From NCBI RefSeq assembly GCF_001997295.1, contig NZ_CP019605.1:1426001-1490000 (forward strand): a DNA stretch of 64,000 nt. The letters run 5' to 3'. This document shows, piece after piece, positions 45,699 through 54,471 of the stretch (its first letter is position 1; each line of letters starts with the position of its first letter). The notes below the pieces were generated by a model. That model made no database searches and was not told the DNA's origin. It was given only the letters and a program-made list of their open reading frames with translations. The position numbers and the translations under genes are program-made. The DNA comes from Tessaracoccus flavus (GTDB lineage Bacteria > Actinomycetota > Actinomycetes > Propionibacteriales > Propionibacteriaceae).

Positions 45699-46294
45699 GT
45701 CCGCCGTCCGATTCCCTTGTCGCGTGCGTAGTCGGCGAGGAGGTCGCGCAGCTGCGCGCGGCCCCGGTTGAGTCGACTCATCACCGTGCCGATCGGTGTG
45801 CCCATGATCTCCGCGATCTCCTTGTAGGAGAACCCCTCGACGTCGCTCAGCAGGACCGCCATCCTGAAGTTCTCGGGCAACTGGGCCAGCGCGTCAGCCA
45901 CGACGGCGTCGGGGGTCTGGTCCAGCGCCTCCATCTCCGCGCTGCGGAGCCCGGCGGAGTCGTGCGAGGCGGCCCGCGCCAACTGCCAGTCCGAGACGTC
46001 CTCGTCGCCGCTGGTCTGCGGGGAGCGCTGCGCCTTGCGGTAGGAGTTGATGTAGGTGTTGGTGAGGATGCGGTAGAGCCACGCGCGGAGGTTGGTCCCG
46101 GGCGTGAAGGTGTGCCGCGACGAGAAGGCCTTGGCGTAGGTGTCCTGGACGACGTCCTCCGCGTCGGCCGGGTTGCGCGTCATCCGCAGCGCCGCGGCGT
46201 AGAGGCGGTCGAGATGGCTCAGCGCCTCCTCCTCGAAGGCCGCGTCGGCGTCGAGGGTGTCGTCGGCCAGCGACGTGCTGAGTTCCTGTTCCAT
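45695..46294 (-). CDS. sigR: ECF sigma factor SigR/SigH
   Basis: Thiol-oxidative-stress sigma factor. From ATG 46294 the product has 199 residues: region 2 ([40 protein letters not shown]) and region 4 ([36 protein letters not shown]). The frame is open further up to an ATG at 46372, which would add 26 residues; that ATG lies at the expected start of the SigR-type promoter, so a longer leaderless isoform is possible. Overlaps rsrA. Confidence 0.94.
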   Translation of the reverse strand: MEQELSTSLADDTLDADAAFEEEALSHLDRLYAAALRMTRNPADAEDVVQDTYAKAFSSRHTFTPGTNLRAWLYRILTNTYINSYRKAQRSPQTSGDEDVSDWQLARAASHDSAGLRSAEMEALDQTPDAVVADALAQLPENFRMAVLLSDVEGFSYKEIAEIMGTPIGTVMSRLNRGRAQLRDLLADYARDKGIGRRT

Positions 46295-46380
46295 CAGCAG
46301 CGAGAATAGCGCCGAAACCATCGCAAAGCCCACGTGAATCGCGTTCGTGGTCGTCGGGCCTGCAACTGTCATGCTGACGA

Positions 46381-46407
46381 CAACGCTCGGCGGACCGGCT
46401 TTATTCC
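46381..46407 (-). promoter_or_regulatory. SigR-type autoregulatory promoter of sigR-rsrA
   Basis: On the minus strand GGAAT (46407-46403), exactly 18 bases, then GTTG (46384-46381). This is the consensus recognised by SigR/SigH (GGAAT-N18-GTT). The -35 element overlaps the stop codon of the SRAP gene. The predicted start falls at or next to the ATG at 46372. Confidence 0.85.
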
Positions 46408-47099
46408 GGGAGCGGGTCGATCAGCTGCGGCCCGTCGTTGCCCACCCGGCTCACCGCCCGTGACACCGGATAGGGCGTGGCCAGCGCCGGGGGTCGAAGC
46501 AGCGTCACGGCGTGAGCGGCGTCGGTCAGCGCCGGATCGAGCCAGTCGTCCCAGGCCTCGCGGGGAACGCTCATCGGCATCCTGTCGTGGACCCAGCCGA
46601 GATCGTCGGTGGCGGTCGTGGTGATGATGGTGGTGGAGGCCAGCCAGCCGTCGGGGCCCCGCCAGAACTCGTAGAGCCCGGCCATGGCGAGCAGTCCATC
46701 CCGGGCGGCCAGGAAGTACGGCTGCTTGATCGCCTTGGGTCCGGACTCCGGCCGCACTTCGCTGCGCCATTCGTAGTACCCGAGGGCGGGCAGGAGGCAT
46801 CGCCGGGCAGCGGCCGCCTTCCTGAAGGCGGGCTTCTCGGTGACGGTCTCCACGCGGGCGTTGATCATCGTCGTCGTCGGTGCTTTGGCCCAACTGGGCA
46901 CGAGCCCCCAGCGCAGGGGCACCAACGATCGGGTGACGGCGTCGCCCCGCTCCCTCTCCACGACGGCCGGCACGAGGTCGGTGGGCGCGATGTTGAAGCG
47001 CGCTCCCGCCACCTCCGACACGCCGTCGGCCAGCACCTCCACGTCGAACTCTTCGGCCAGTTCCTCGGGGTTCGCCGTCGCCGCGTAGCGTCCACACAT
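46401..47099 (-). CDS. SRAP domain protein (HMCES/YedK family abasic-site sensor)
   Basis: 232 residues beginning MCGRYAAT. Cys 2 becomes the N-terminal nucleophile after Met removal and makes a thiazolidine cross-link to abasic sites in single-stranded DNA. Other family markers are [57 protein letters not shown] and the late DRMPMSVP. The start is forced by Cys 2. Divergent from the DoxX gene 48 bases away. Confidence 0.93.
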   Translation of the reverse strand: MCGRYAATANPEELAEEFDVEVLADGVSEVAGARFNIAPTDLVPAVVERERGDAVTRSLVPLRWGLVPSWAKAPTTTMINARVETVTEKPAFRKAAAARRCLLPALGYYEWRSEVRPESGPKAIKQPYFLAARDGLLAMAGLYEFWRGPDGWLASTTIITTTATDDLGWVHDRMPMSVPREAWDDWLDPALTDAAHAVTLLRPPALATPYPVSRAVSRVGNDGPQLIDPLPE

Positions 47100-47147
47100 G
47101 GTGCAAGGATAAGCACGGCCGCTCAGCGCGCGTTGTAGGCTGACGCC

Positions 47148-47762
47148 ATGAGCCTGACCAGATTCCTGTCCCGAAGCCTGTTCGCCAGCTACTTCATCGC
47201 TGAAGGCGTCAAGGCGGTCACGAAGCCAGCCGAGACTGCACCCGACGCCGAAGCATTCACGTCGCGGGTCGCCCCGCTCGTGCAGCGCGTGGTGCCCGCC
47301 GACATCGCCTCCTACGTGCCCGAGCGCGCGGAGACGTGGGTGCGGATCTCCGGCGTTGCACAGGTGCTCGGCGGAGTCATGTTCGCAACCGGCATCGGCC
47401 GTCGCCTCGGAGCCATGCTGCTCGCGAAGGCGAGCGTCCTCAACGTCGCCATCGCGCTGCCGGACAAGGGTGCCTCCCAGGACGCGAAGCAGGCCGCCCG
47501 CCCCGCAGTGCTCCGCAACGCCGCGCTGCTCGGCGCCTCGATGCTGGCCGCCCAGGACACCCAGGGCAAGCCCAGCCTCGCCTGGCGCACGGAGCACGCC
47601 GCGAAGGTGACCGAGAAGAAGGCCGCGGCCCTCGGCGACGACGTGAGCAAGGCGGCGCGCAAGGCGAGCGCCAAGGCCGAGAAGCAGGCCAAGTCGTTGG
47701 GCAAGAAGGCCCGCAAGTCGACGAAGCAGCTCACCCGCAAGCTCGAGGCCGCCGTCAGTTGA
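47148..47762 (+). CDS. DoxX family membrane protein with a Lys/Ala-rich tail
   Basis: 204 residues. The N-terminal about 140 residues form the four-helix DoxX-like domain (FASYFIAEGVKAVTKP, RISGVAQVLGGVMFATGIGR, LGAMLLAKASVLNVAIALP and VLRNAALLGASMLAAQD). The last about 60 residues are a highly basic helix-forming tail with repeated AxKAxxKAxSxG patterns (KAARKASAKAEKQAKSLGKK), which could bind nucleic acid or membranes. The stop overlaps the aroA TTG. Function unknown. Confidence 0.82.
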   Translation: MSLTRFLSRSLFASYFIAEGVKAVTKPAETAPDAEAFTSRVAPLVQRVVPADIASYVPERAETWVRISGVAQVLGGVMFATGIGRRLGAMLLAKASVLNVAIALPDKGASQDAKQAARPAVLRNAALLGASMLAAQDTQGKPSLAWRTEHAAKVTEKKAAALGDDVSKAARKASAKAEKQAKSLGKKARKSTKQLTRKLEAAVS

Positions 47763-49012
47763 TCAGCCTCCCCCACGCCGCCTCGCCGGTTGTCGGCGAG
47801 GTGGTGGTGCCGGGCTCGAAGTCGGAAACCAACCGCGCGCTGGTTCTCGCGGCCCTCGCCGATGCGCCCAGCCGGCTCACCGGCGCGTTGCAGTCGCGAG
47901 ACTCCGACCTCATGATCGGGGCGCTGCGCAAGCTGGGCATCCTCGTGGAGCCCTCCGCCGGCACCCTGCTCGTCACTCCACCCGGACAGTTCCGCGGCGC
48001 CCAGGACATCGACTGCGGGCTCGCCGGCACCGTCATGCGGTTCGTGCCGCCGGTCGCCGCGCTCGCCGATGGCCCCAGTTCGTTCGTCGGAGACCCCCAC
48101 GCGAGCGAGCGTCCGATGGCTCCCCTCCTGGACGGGCTCCGACAGCTGGGCTGCCGGGTCACCGGGGACAGCCTCCCGTTCACCGTCGAACCCGCCGGAA
48201 GGACGGGGCGCGAGACCAGCATCGACGCCTCCGGTTCGAGCCAGTTCGTCTCGGGCCTGCTGCTCATCGGCGCTCTGCTCCCACATGGACTCCAGGTGCG
48301 GCACACCGGCGCGACCCTCCCGTCGCGTCCCCACATCGACATGACCGTGCACATGCTGCGTGCCCGTGGAGTCCGGATCGACGAGCCCGACGAGCGGACC
48401 TGGGTGGTGCATCCGGGCCCGATCACGGCGCTCGACCACGTGATCGAGCCCGATCTCACCAACGCGTCGGTCTTCCTCGCCGCGGCGGCCCTGACCGAGG
48501 GCGACGTCTCCGTGTCGGGCTGGCCGGAGGCGAGCCTCCAACCCGGTGCCCTCTTCCTCGACGTGGCTGAGCGGATGGGCGCCGACGTGGCGCGCGACGT
48601 CGGCTCCGTGCGTCTGCGCGGGCGCGGCCCGCTCCGCGGCATCGATGTGGACCTCACCGCGGCCTCGGAACTCACCCCCGTCGTGGCGGCGCTCGCCGCC
48701 CTCGCCGAGGGCACCACCCGGATCCGCGGCGTCGGCCACATCAGGGGCCACGAGACAGACCGGCTGGCGGCGCTGGTCAGGGAACTCGCCCGGCTGGGCG
48801 CTGTTGCCGAGGAGACGGCGGACGGGATCGTCATCGAGGGAGGCCATCCGCTGCGGCCGACCACGGTCGAGACCTACGCCGACCACCGCATGGTGCACTT
48901 CGCGGCGCTGGTGGGGCTCGTCACGCCCGGTACCCACGTCACCGATCTCCAGTGCGTGTCGAAGACCATGCCGGACTTCGAGCGTGACTGGCGCGGGTTG
49001 GTGACGCCGTGA
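47759..49012 (+). CDS. aroA: 3-phosphoshikimate 1-carboxyvinyltransferase (EPSP synthase)
   Basis: Transfers enolpyruvyl from PEP to shikimate-3-phosphate in aromatic amino-acid synthesis. 417 residues: VVVPGSKSETNRALVLAALA at the N terminus, the LAGTVMRFVPPVAALA phosphate/PEP loop, SGSSQFVSGLLL, and YADHRMVHFAALVGL near the end. No other start fits, so TTG 47759, overlapping the DoxX stop as TTGA, is taken. The start gives LISLPHAASPVVGEVVVPG, two short of the domain. The start position is coupled translation. Confidence 0.94.
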   Translation: MISLPHAASPVVGEVVVPGSKSETNRALVLAALADAPSRLTGALQSRDSDLMIGALRKLGILVEPSAGTLLVTPPGQFRGAQDIDCGLAGTVMRFVPPVAALADGPSSFVGDPHASERPMAPLLDGLRQLGCRVTGDSLPFTVEPAGRTGRETSIDASGSSQFVSGLLLIGALLPHGLQVRHTGATLPSRPHIDMTVHMLRARGVRIDEPDERTWVVHPGPITALDHVIEPDLTNASVFLAAAALTEGDVSVSGWPEASLQPGALFLDVAERMGADVARDVGSVRLRGRGPLRGIDVDLTAASELTPVVAALAALAEGTTRIRGVGHIRGHETDRLAALVRELARLGAVAEETADGIVIEGGHPLRPTTVETYADHRMVHFAALVGLVTPGTHVTDLQCVSKTMPDFERDWRGLVTP

Positions 49013-49983
49013 AGTCGCTCCGCGAAGACGACCACAGCGGCTTCGACCGGCCCCGCCGCCGGTCGCGCCCACGCACGAAGGAACGGCCGGACTACTCGTC
49101 GCTCCCGACGGCCCGCATCATCTCGGTGGACAGGGGCCGCTACCGGTGCGTCCTGCCCGACGGGTCCCCTGTCACCGCCGTCCGCGGCCGGCTGATCGAC
49201 CGCAAGGGAGTGATCGTCGGCGACGTCGTGACGCTGGACGGGGATGTGAGCGGGGCCGAGGGGACCCTCTCGCGCATCGTCGACGTGGCGGAGCGCCGGA
49301 CGGTACTGCGGCGCAGCGCCGACGACGCCGACACCTTCGAGCGGCCCATCGTCGCCAACGCCGACCAGCTGTTCATCGTCACCGCCCTGGCGGACCCCCC
49401 GCCGCGCATGGGGATGATCGACCGCATCCTCGTGGCGGCTTTCGACGCCCAGATCGACCCCGTTCTGTGCCTCACCAAGGCCGACCTGGCCAGCCCGGAC
49501 GAACTGCGGGCGGCCTACGAGCCGCTCGGCGTGCCCATCGTCGTCACTGATCCCGAGGCCGACCTCACCGAGATCCGCGCGACGCTCAACGACCGCGTCA
49601 CGGTGTTCGTCGGCCACTCGGGGGTGGGCAAGTCGACCCTGGTCAACCGGCTCATCCCCGACGCCCACCGCGCCACCGCCGAGGTGAGCGACCTGACCGG
49701 CAAGGGCCGCCACACGTCCACCTCGGCCATCGCCATGGAGCTGCCGGACGGCGGCTGGATCATCGACACCCCGGGGGTGCGCAGTTTCGGGATCAGCCAC
49801 GTGCGGACCTCGTCGATCCTCGGCGCGTTCCCGGATCTGTCGGAGTTCGCCGACGAGTGTCCCCGCGGTTGCCACCACGAGACGGGCGCGATCGAATGCG
49901 CGCTCGACGACGCCGTCGCGGACGGACGGCTCAGCGAGGAGCGGCTCGCGTCGTTCCGCCGCATGGGGCGCGCCTTCGCCTGA
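49009..49983 (+). CDS. rsgA: Ribosome small subunit-dependent GTPase A
   Basis: Circularly permuted GTPase that helps mature the 30S subunit. 324 residues: basic N terminus, OB fold, then G-motifs in the permuted order (G4 CLTKADLA, G1 GHSGVGKSTLVNRL, G3 DTPGVRSFG), and a C-terminal Cys/His zinc knuckle (ECPRGCHHETGAIECAL). The GTG overlaps the aroA stop by 4 bases. Confidence 0.95.
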   Translation: MKSLREDDHSGFDRPRRRSRPRTKERPDYSSLPTARIISVDRGRYRCVLPDGSPVTAVRGRLIDRKGVIVGDVVTLDGDVSGAEGTLSRIVDVAERRTVLRRSADDADTFERPIVANADQLFIVTALADPPPRMGMIDRILVAAFDAQIDPVLCLTKADLASPDELRAAYEPLGVPIVVTDPEADLTEIRATLNDRVTVFVGHSGVGKSTLVNRLIPDAHRATAEVSDLTGKGRHTSTSAIAMELPDGGWIIDTPGVRSFGISHVRTSSILGAFPDLSEFADECPRGCHHETGAIECALDDAVADGRLSEERLASFRRMGRAFA

Positions 49984-50012
49984 GGCGCGCCGTCGGCCAC
50001 TAGGTTGGGGGC

Positions 50013-50804
50013 ATGGCTGTAGCGAAGGACCTCAACGACGATCTGCGCCTGGCGCACCTCATGGCCGATGACGCCGATTCACTCTCGATGAACCGGTTCC
50101 GGGCGCTCGATCTGCAGTTCTCCGCCAAGCCGGACGCGACCCCGGTGACCGAGGCCGACACCGCCGTCGAGCAGTCGATCAGGCGCACGCTCGCCCGCAC
50201 CCGCCCCCGCGACGCCGTGCACGGCGAGGAGTTCGACGACACCGGCGAGTCAGCCCGCCGCTGGATCATCGACCCGATCGATGGCACCAAGAACTACTTG
50301 CGCGGCGTCCCCGTGTGGGCGACGCTCATCGCGCTCGAGGTGGAGGGCCGGGTCGTCGCCTCCGTGGTGTCAGCGCCGGCGCTCAACCGGCGCTGGTGGG
50401 CCACCGAGGGCGGCGGAGCCTTCACGGGGCGGTCGATCATGAGCGCCAGCGAGTTGCGCGTGAGCCGCGTCGAGGAGCTCGCCGACTCGTCCCTGTCGTA
50501 CTCCGACATCGCCGAGTGGGTCGACGCCGGCAACGGGCAGGGGTTCGTCAACCTCATGCGCGACTGCTGGCGCACGCGTGCCTACGGCGACTTCTGGAGC
50601 TACATGCTGGTCGCGGAGGGGTCCGTCGACATCGCCTGCGAGCCGGAGCTCGAGCTCTACGACATGGCCGCTCTCGACGTCATCGTGCGCGAGGCGGGCG
50701 GCCGCTTCACCAACCTGTCCGGCGAGGACGGCGTCCGCGGGCCCGGCGCGCTGGCCACCAACGGGCTCCTCCACGACAAGGTCCTCGGCTACCTAAGGAC
50801 CTGA
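50013..50804 (+). CDS. hisN: Histidinol-phosphatase, inositol monophosphatase type
   Basis: 263 residues, IMPase fold: VTEADTAVEQSIRRTL, HGEEFDDTGESARRWIIDPI then DGTKNYLRGVPVWA (Mg-binding DPIDGT motif), and C-terminal ELYDMAALDVIVREAGGRFT. The IMPase-type HisN performs the histidinol-phosphate step in actinobacteria lacking the other phosphatase types. Specificity against other sugar phosphates cannot be read from the sequence. The stop lies within a terminator stem shared with serA. Confidence 0.88.
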   Translation: MAVAKDLNDDLRLAHLMADDADSLSMNRFRALDLQFSAKPDATPVTEADTAVEQSIRRTLARTRPRDAVHGEEFDDTGESARRWIIDPIDGTKNYLRGVPVWATLIALEVEGRVVASVVSAPALNRRWWATEGGGAFTGRSIMSASELRVSRVEELADSSLSYSDIAEWVDAGNGQGFVNLMRDCWRTRAYGDFWSYMLVAEGSVDIACEPELELYDMAALDVIVREAGGRFTNLSGEDGVRGPGALATNGLLHDKVLGYLRT

Positions 50805-50829
50805 TCCCGGAGTCGGACCCCGGGATCAG
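50801..50829. terminator. Bidirectional terminator between hisN and serA
   Basis: CTGATCCCGG (50801-50810) and CCGGGATCAG (50820-50829) form a perfect 10-bp stem with a 9-base loop. The TGA of hisN (50802-50804) and the TGA of serA (complement of 50826-50828) are at mirror positions within the two arms. Confidence 0.82.
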
Positions 50830-52016
50830 AGAACCCGGACGCGGATGGTCTCGTCCAGGGCCTCGAGTTCGGCGAGCAGACCGTCGTAGCGCTCTCCCGA
50901 GATGTCGGTGACCGCGTACCCGTAGTGGCCCTTGGTGGCCAGCGTCTGCGAGCCGATGTTCATGTTGTGGTTGGCCAGCGCGGAGTTGAGGCGGGCCAGC
51001 ACACCGGGCACGTTGTGGTGGAGGTGCACGATCCGGGCCTCCTGAAGGGGGCCTGCCGTCACCTCCGGGAGGTTGACGCTCATCGACGTGGAGCCCCAGG
51101 ACTCGTAGTCCGCGAGCTTGCCGGCGACGAACCGGCCGATGTCCACCTGCGCCTCAAGGGTTGACCCGCCGACGTGGGGGGTCAGGATGACGTTGGGCAG
51201 GCCCTGCAGCTTCGAGACGAACGGCTCGTCCTTGGCCTTCGGCTCGCTCGGGAAGACGTCGATCGCGGCGCCGGCCACGTGGCCGCTGACGAGGGCGTCG
51301 TGGAGGGCGTCGATGTCGACGACCGACCCGCGGCAGAGGTTGAGGAACAGGGAGCGCGGGCGCATCTTCGCGAACTCCGCGGGTCCGAACAGGTTGGTGT
51401 TGGAGGCGCGACCGTCGACGTGCAGCGAGATGGTCTCGGCTTCGGCGAGGAGTTCGTCGAGGCTGTCGACCCGCCGTGCGTTGCCGAGCGCGAGCTTGTC
51501 GACGACGTCGTAGAAGAGCACCCGCATGCCGAGGGCTTCGGCCATCACGGACAGCTGCGAGCCGATGTTGCCGTAGCCGACAATGCCCAGAGTGCGCCCG
51601 CGAACCTCGTGGGCGCCCTGGGCGGACTTGTCCCAGACGCCCGCGTGCATGTCGCGGTTCTTGTCGGCCAGGCGCCTGGCCATCGTGATGATCTCCGCGA
51701 TGGCGAGCTCCACAACGGATCGGGTGTTCGAGTAGGGCGCGTTGAAGACAGCCACCCCAGCCTCGGTGGCAGCTTCGAGATCGATCTGGTTGGTCCCGAT
51801 GCAGAAGGCTCCGACCGCCCGCAGCTGCGGGGCGGCCGCGAGGACCTCCCGCGTGACGTGGGTGCGCGAGCGGATGCCGAGGTAGTCGACCCCATCGAGG
51901 GCGGCGATGAGCTCCTGGTCGGCGAGCGCTCCCGCTCGCGTTTCGACCTCGTAGCCCCTGGCCTCGAGCGCCTTCACGGCATCGGCATGGATGTTCTCAA
52001 GTAGCAGTGCCTTCAC
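50826..52016 (-). CDS. serA: D-3-phosphoglycerate dehydrogenase
   Basis: First step of serine synthesis. 396 residues, the shorter type with a C-terminal ACT domain but no intervening ASB domain. NAD loop is GIVGYGNIGSQLSVMAEALG, catalytic Arg is in NLCRGSVVDIDAL, Glu in DVFPSEP, and His in TPHVGGSTLEA. The ACT region (NVPGVLARLNSALANHNMNI) is where serine usually inhibits. The GTG at 52016 gives VKALLLENIH, the family N terminus. Confidence 0.95.
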   Translation of the reverse strand: MKALLLENIHADAVKALEARGYEVETRAGALADQELIAALDGVDYLGIRSRTHVTREVLAAAPQLRAVGAFCIGTNQIDLEAATEAGVAVFNAPYSNTRSVVELAIAEIITMARRLADKNRDMHAGVWDKSAQGAHEVRGRTLGIVGYGNIGSQLSVMAEALGMRVLFYDVVDKLALGNARRVDSLDELLAEAETISLHVDGRASNTNLFGPAEFAKMRPRSLFLNLCRGSVVDIDALHDALVSGHVAGAAIDVFPSEPKAKDEPFVSKLQGLPNVILTPHVGGSTLEAQVDIGRFVAGKLADYESWGSTSMSVNLPEVTAGPLQEARIVHLHHNVPGVLARLNSALANHNMNIGSQTLATKGHYGYAVTDISGERYDGLLAELEALDETIRVRVL

Positions 52017-52070
52017 AGGGCGCCATTCTACGACCGCCGCGACCGGCCCCATGACCACGTCCGCCGCGGT

Positions 52071-52844
52071 TCAGAGCGTCAGCGTCGCCTCGACGAGAGC
52101 GGCGGTATAGGGGTGACGGGGCGCCTCGAGCACCTGGGCGACCTCGCCCTGCTCGACGACGGAGCCGCGATCCACGACGACGACCCGCTCGCACAGGTGG
52201 CGCACGATCGCCAGATCGTGGGAGACCAGCACGAGGGCGAGGCCCCGCTCGTTGACCTCGTCGGTGAGCAGGTTGAGCACCTGAGCCCGCACGGAGACGT
52301 CCAGGGCCGACACGGGCTCGTCCGCGACGAGCAGCGCCGGATCGCTGATGAGCGCACGCGCGATGGCGACCCGCTGGCGCTGGCCGCCGGAGAGCTGGTG
52401 CGGGAAGCGGTCGAGCATGTCGGGGGTGAGTCCGACCCCGGCCAGCGCCTCCGTCAGCACCTGCCCGGTGAGCGGGGGCACGTCTCCGCGCCCCTTCAGC
52501 ACCGGGGAACGCAGCGGCTCCCCGACGATGTCGCGGAGCGTCATCCTCGGGTTGAGGGAAGAGTTGGGGTCCTGGAACACCATCGACGCGGCGGCGCGGA
52601 GCCATCCCCGGCGCCGCTCGGGCAGCCCGACGATCGAGCGGCCCTGGAACAGCACGTCGCCGGCCGCCGGAGGCTGCAGCCCCAGCATGAGGCGCGCCAT
52701 CGTCGTCTTTCCGGACCCGGAGCCCCCGACGATCCCGACGCGTTCGCCCTCACCGATGACCAGATCCACGTCGCGCAACGCGACGAACGGCTTGCCGGCG
52801 CGCCGGTACGTGACCCCGGCGCCGCGGAGCTCGACCAGGCTCAT
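52071..52844 (-). CDS. Oligopeptide-type ABC transporter ATPase (OppF/DppF-like)
   Basis: 257 residues: Walker A GGSGSGKTTMARLMLGL, Q-loop MVFQDPNSSLNPRMT, ABC signature QLSGGQRQRVAIARAL and Walker B LLVADEPVSALDVSVRAQVL, then the switch His in LVLVSHDLAIV. The Dpp/Opp-type C-terminal extension (HPYTAALVEATL) is short. Last gene of a five-gene operon; overlaps its partner ATPase by 4 bases. Confidence 0.93.
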   Translation of the reverse strand: MSLVELRGAGVTYRRAGKPFVALRDVDLVIGEGERVGIVGGSGSGKTTMARLMLGLQPPAAGDVLFQGRSIVGLPERRRGWLRAAASMVFQDPNSSLNPRMTLRDIVGEPLRSPVLKGRGDVPPLTGQVLTEALAGVGLTPDMLDRFPHQLSGGQRQRVAIARALISDPALLVADEPVSALDVSVRAQVLNLLTDEVNERGLALVLVSHDLAIVRHLCERVVVVDRGSVVEQGEVAQVLEAPRHPYTAALVEATLTL

Positions 52845-53665
52845 GACTCCACCCCCGGGTAGAAGTCAGCGACGCTCGGGAGCCGCTCCCCCGGCGCGAC
52901 CCGGTCGAGCCGTGCCGACGCGATGAGCCCTTGGGTGTAGGGGTGCTGGGGGCGCGCGATGATGTCGTCGATGAGGCCCTCCTCCACGATCTCGCCGCGG
53001 AGCATGACGGCCACGCGTGGGCAGACCTGGCGGACGACGGCGAGGTCATGGGAGACGAACAGCGCGGCACGGTCGGCCAGCTGCTCGGCCAGCAGCGCCA
53101 GGATCTGTCGCTGGACCAGTACGTCCAGAGCGGTCGTCGGCTCGTCGCACAGGACGAGCCCCGGGCGGTTCGCGAGCGCCATCGCGATGAGGGCGCGTTG
53201 CCTTTGCCCCCCGGACAGTTCGTGCGGGTAGGAGTCGGCGATGCGCTCGGGATCGCTCAGTCCGACCCGTCCGAGCCAGAGAAGCACCTCGTCGCGGATA
53301 GAGCCTCGTCGCTCCCCGTGGTGCAGGGCCACCACCTCGCCCACCTGGCGGCCCACCTTCATCGTCGGGTCGAGCGCCGTCATCGGCTCCTGGAAGATCA
53401 TTGAGATCTCGTCTCCGCGCAGATCCTGCATGGCTCGCTCAGGCAGACCCACCAGCTCGCGGCCATCCAACCGGATGCTTCCGGTCACACTCGCGTGCTC
53501 CGGCAGCAGGCCCAGGATCGCGAGGGCGGTGACGGACTTGCCGGAGCCGGACTGGCCGATGATCCCCAGCCGGTCGGTCTCGCCGACCGAGAAGGAGATC
53601 TTGTTGACAGCCGGCGGGCGGCTCCCGAACCGCACGGTGAGGTCGCTCACTTCGAGGTAGCTCAT
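52841..53665 (-). CDS. Oligopeptide-type ABC transporter ATPase (OppD/DppD-like)
   Basis: 274 residues: Walker A GQSGSGKSVTALAILGL, Q-loop MIFQEPMTALDPTMKVG (typical of OppD/DppD), signature ELSGGQRQRALIAMAL, Walker B LVLCDEPTTALDVLVQRQIL, and the C-terminal HPYTQGLIAS. The ATG at 53665 overlaps the upstream permease stop (ATGA); the frame is open further upstream only as a shadow. Confidence 0.93.
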   Translation of the reverse strand: MSYLEVSDLTVRFGSRPPAVNKISFSVGETDRLGIIGQSGSGKSVTALAILGLLPEHASVTGSIRLDGRELVGLPERAMQDLRGDEISMIFQEPMTALDPTMKVGRQVGEVVALHHGERRGSIRDEVLLWLGRVGLSDPERIADSYPHELSGGQRQRALIAMALANRPGLVLCDEPTTALDVLVQRQILALLAEQLADRAALFVSHDLAVVRQVCPRVAVMLRGEIVEEGLIDDIIARPQHPYTQGLIASARLDRVAPGERLPSVADFYPGVES

Positions 53666-54471
53666 CGGATCTCCCTCAGCCTGGGATCCAGGAGGTCCCG
53701 CAGCCCGTCGCCGAGCAGGTTGAACCCCATCGTCGCGATCGCGATGGCCAGACCGGGCCAGAGCGCGAGCAGCGGGTCGCTGAACAGGTGGTCCTGGGCC
53801 TCGCGCAGCATCCGCCCCCAGGTCGGCTGTTGCGGGCCGGAGCCCAGCCCGAGATAGGACAGCCCCGCCTCGGCCAGGATGGCGATGCCGAAACTGACCG
53901 AGGCCTGAACCCCCAGCACCGGGGCGATGTTGGGCAGGACATGGCGCCGGGCGATCGCCAGACGCGGGGTACCGCTGAGGCGGGCCGCCTCGACGTAGCC
54001 CTGGCTCATCACCTGGAGGGTGGCCGCACGGGCGATGCGGACGAACGCGGGGATGGTGGAGATCGCGATGGCGAGCATCGCCGTCCATGTCGAGCCCCCC
54101 AGCGCCGCGGCCAGGAGGATCGCCAGCAGCAGCGCGGGGAAGCCGTAGAGAATGTCGGAGAGCCGCGCCGGGATCTCGCCCGCCCAGCCTCGGGCCATGC
54201 CGGCGAAGATGCCGAGTGGCACCCCGATCAGGGCGGCGCCCGCCACTGATGCGACGCCCACGAGCAGGATGATCTTGGCGCCGCTCATGAGCCGGGAGAG
54301 GATGTCCGCGCCGAAGCCGTCGGTACCCAGCACGTGGGGCCAGCCGGGCGGCAGGAGCCGCGACGACGTCACCGCCGCCGGATCGAACGGCGTCCACACG
54401 AGTCCGACGCCCGCCAGCAGCACGACGATCCCGATCAGCACCAGACCGAAGTACAAAGTTGCGCGCCTCAT
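53662..54471 (-). CDS. Oligopeptide-type ABC transporter permease (DppC-like)
   Basis: 269 residues with about six helices. The N-terminal HVLGTDGFGADILSRLMSGAK is the hallmark of DppC/OppC, and the EAA loop region is AARLSGTPRLAIARRHVLPN, where the ATPase docks. Overlaps both neighbours by 4 bases. Confidence 0.92.
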   Translation of the reverse strand: MRRATLYFGLVLIGIVVLLAGVGLVWTPFDPAAVTSSRLLPPGWPHVLGTDGFGADILSRLMSGAKIILLVGVASVAGAALIGVPLGIFAGMARGWAGEIPARLSDILYGFPALLLAILLAAALGGSTWTAMLAIAISTIPAFVRIARAATLQVMSQGYVEAARLSGTPRLAIARRHVLPNIAPVLGVQASVSFGIAILAEAGLSYLGLGSGPQQPTWGRMLREAQDHLFSDPLLALWPGLAIAIATMGFNLLGDGLRDLLDPRLREIR

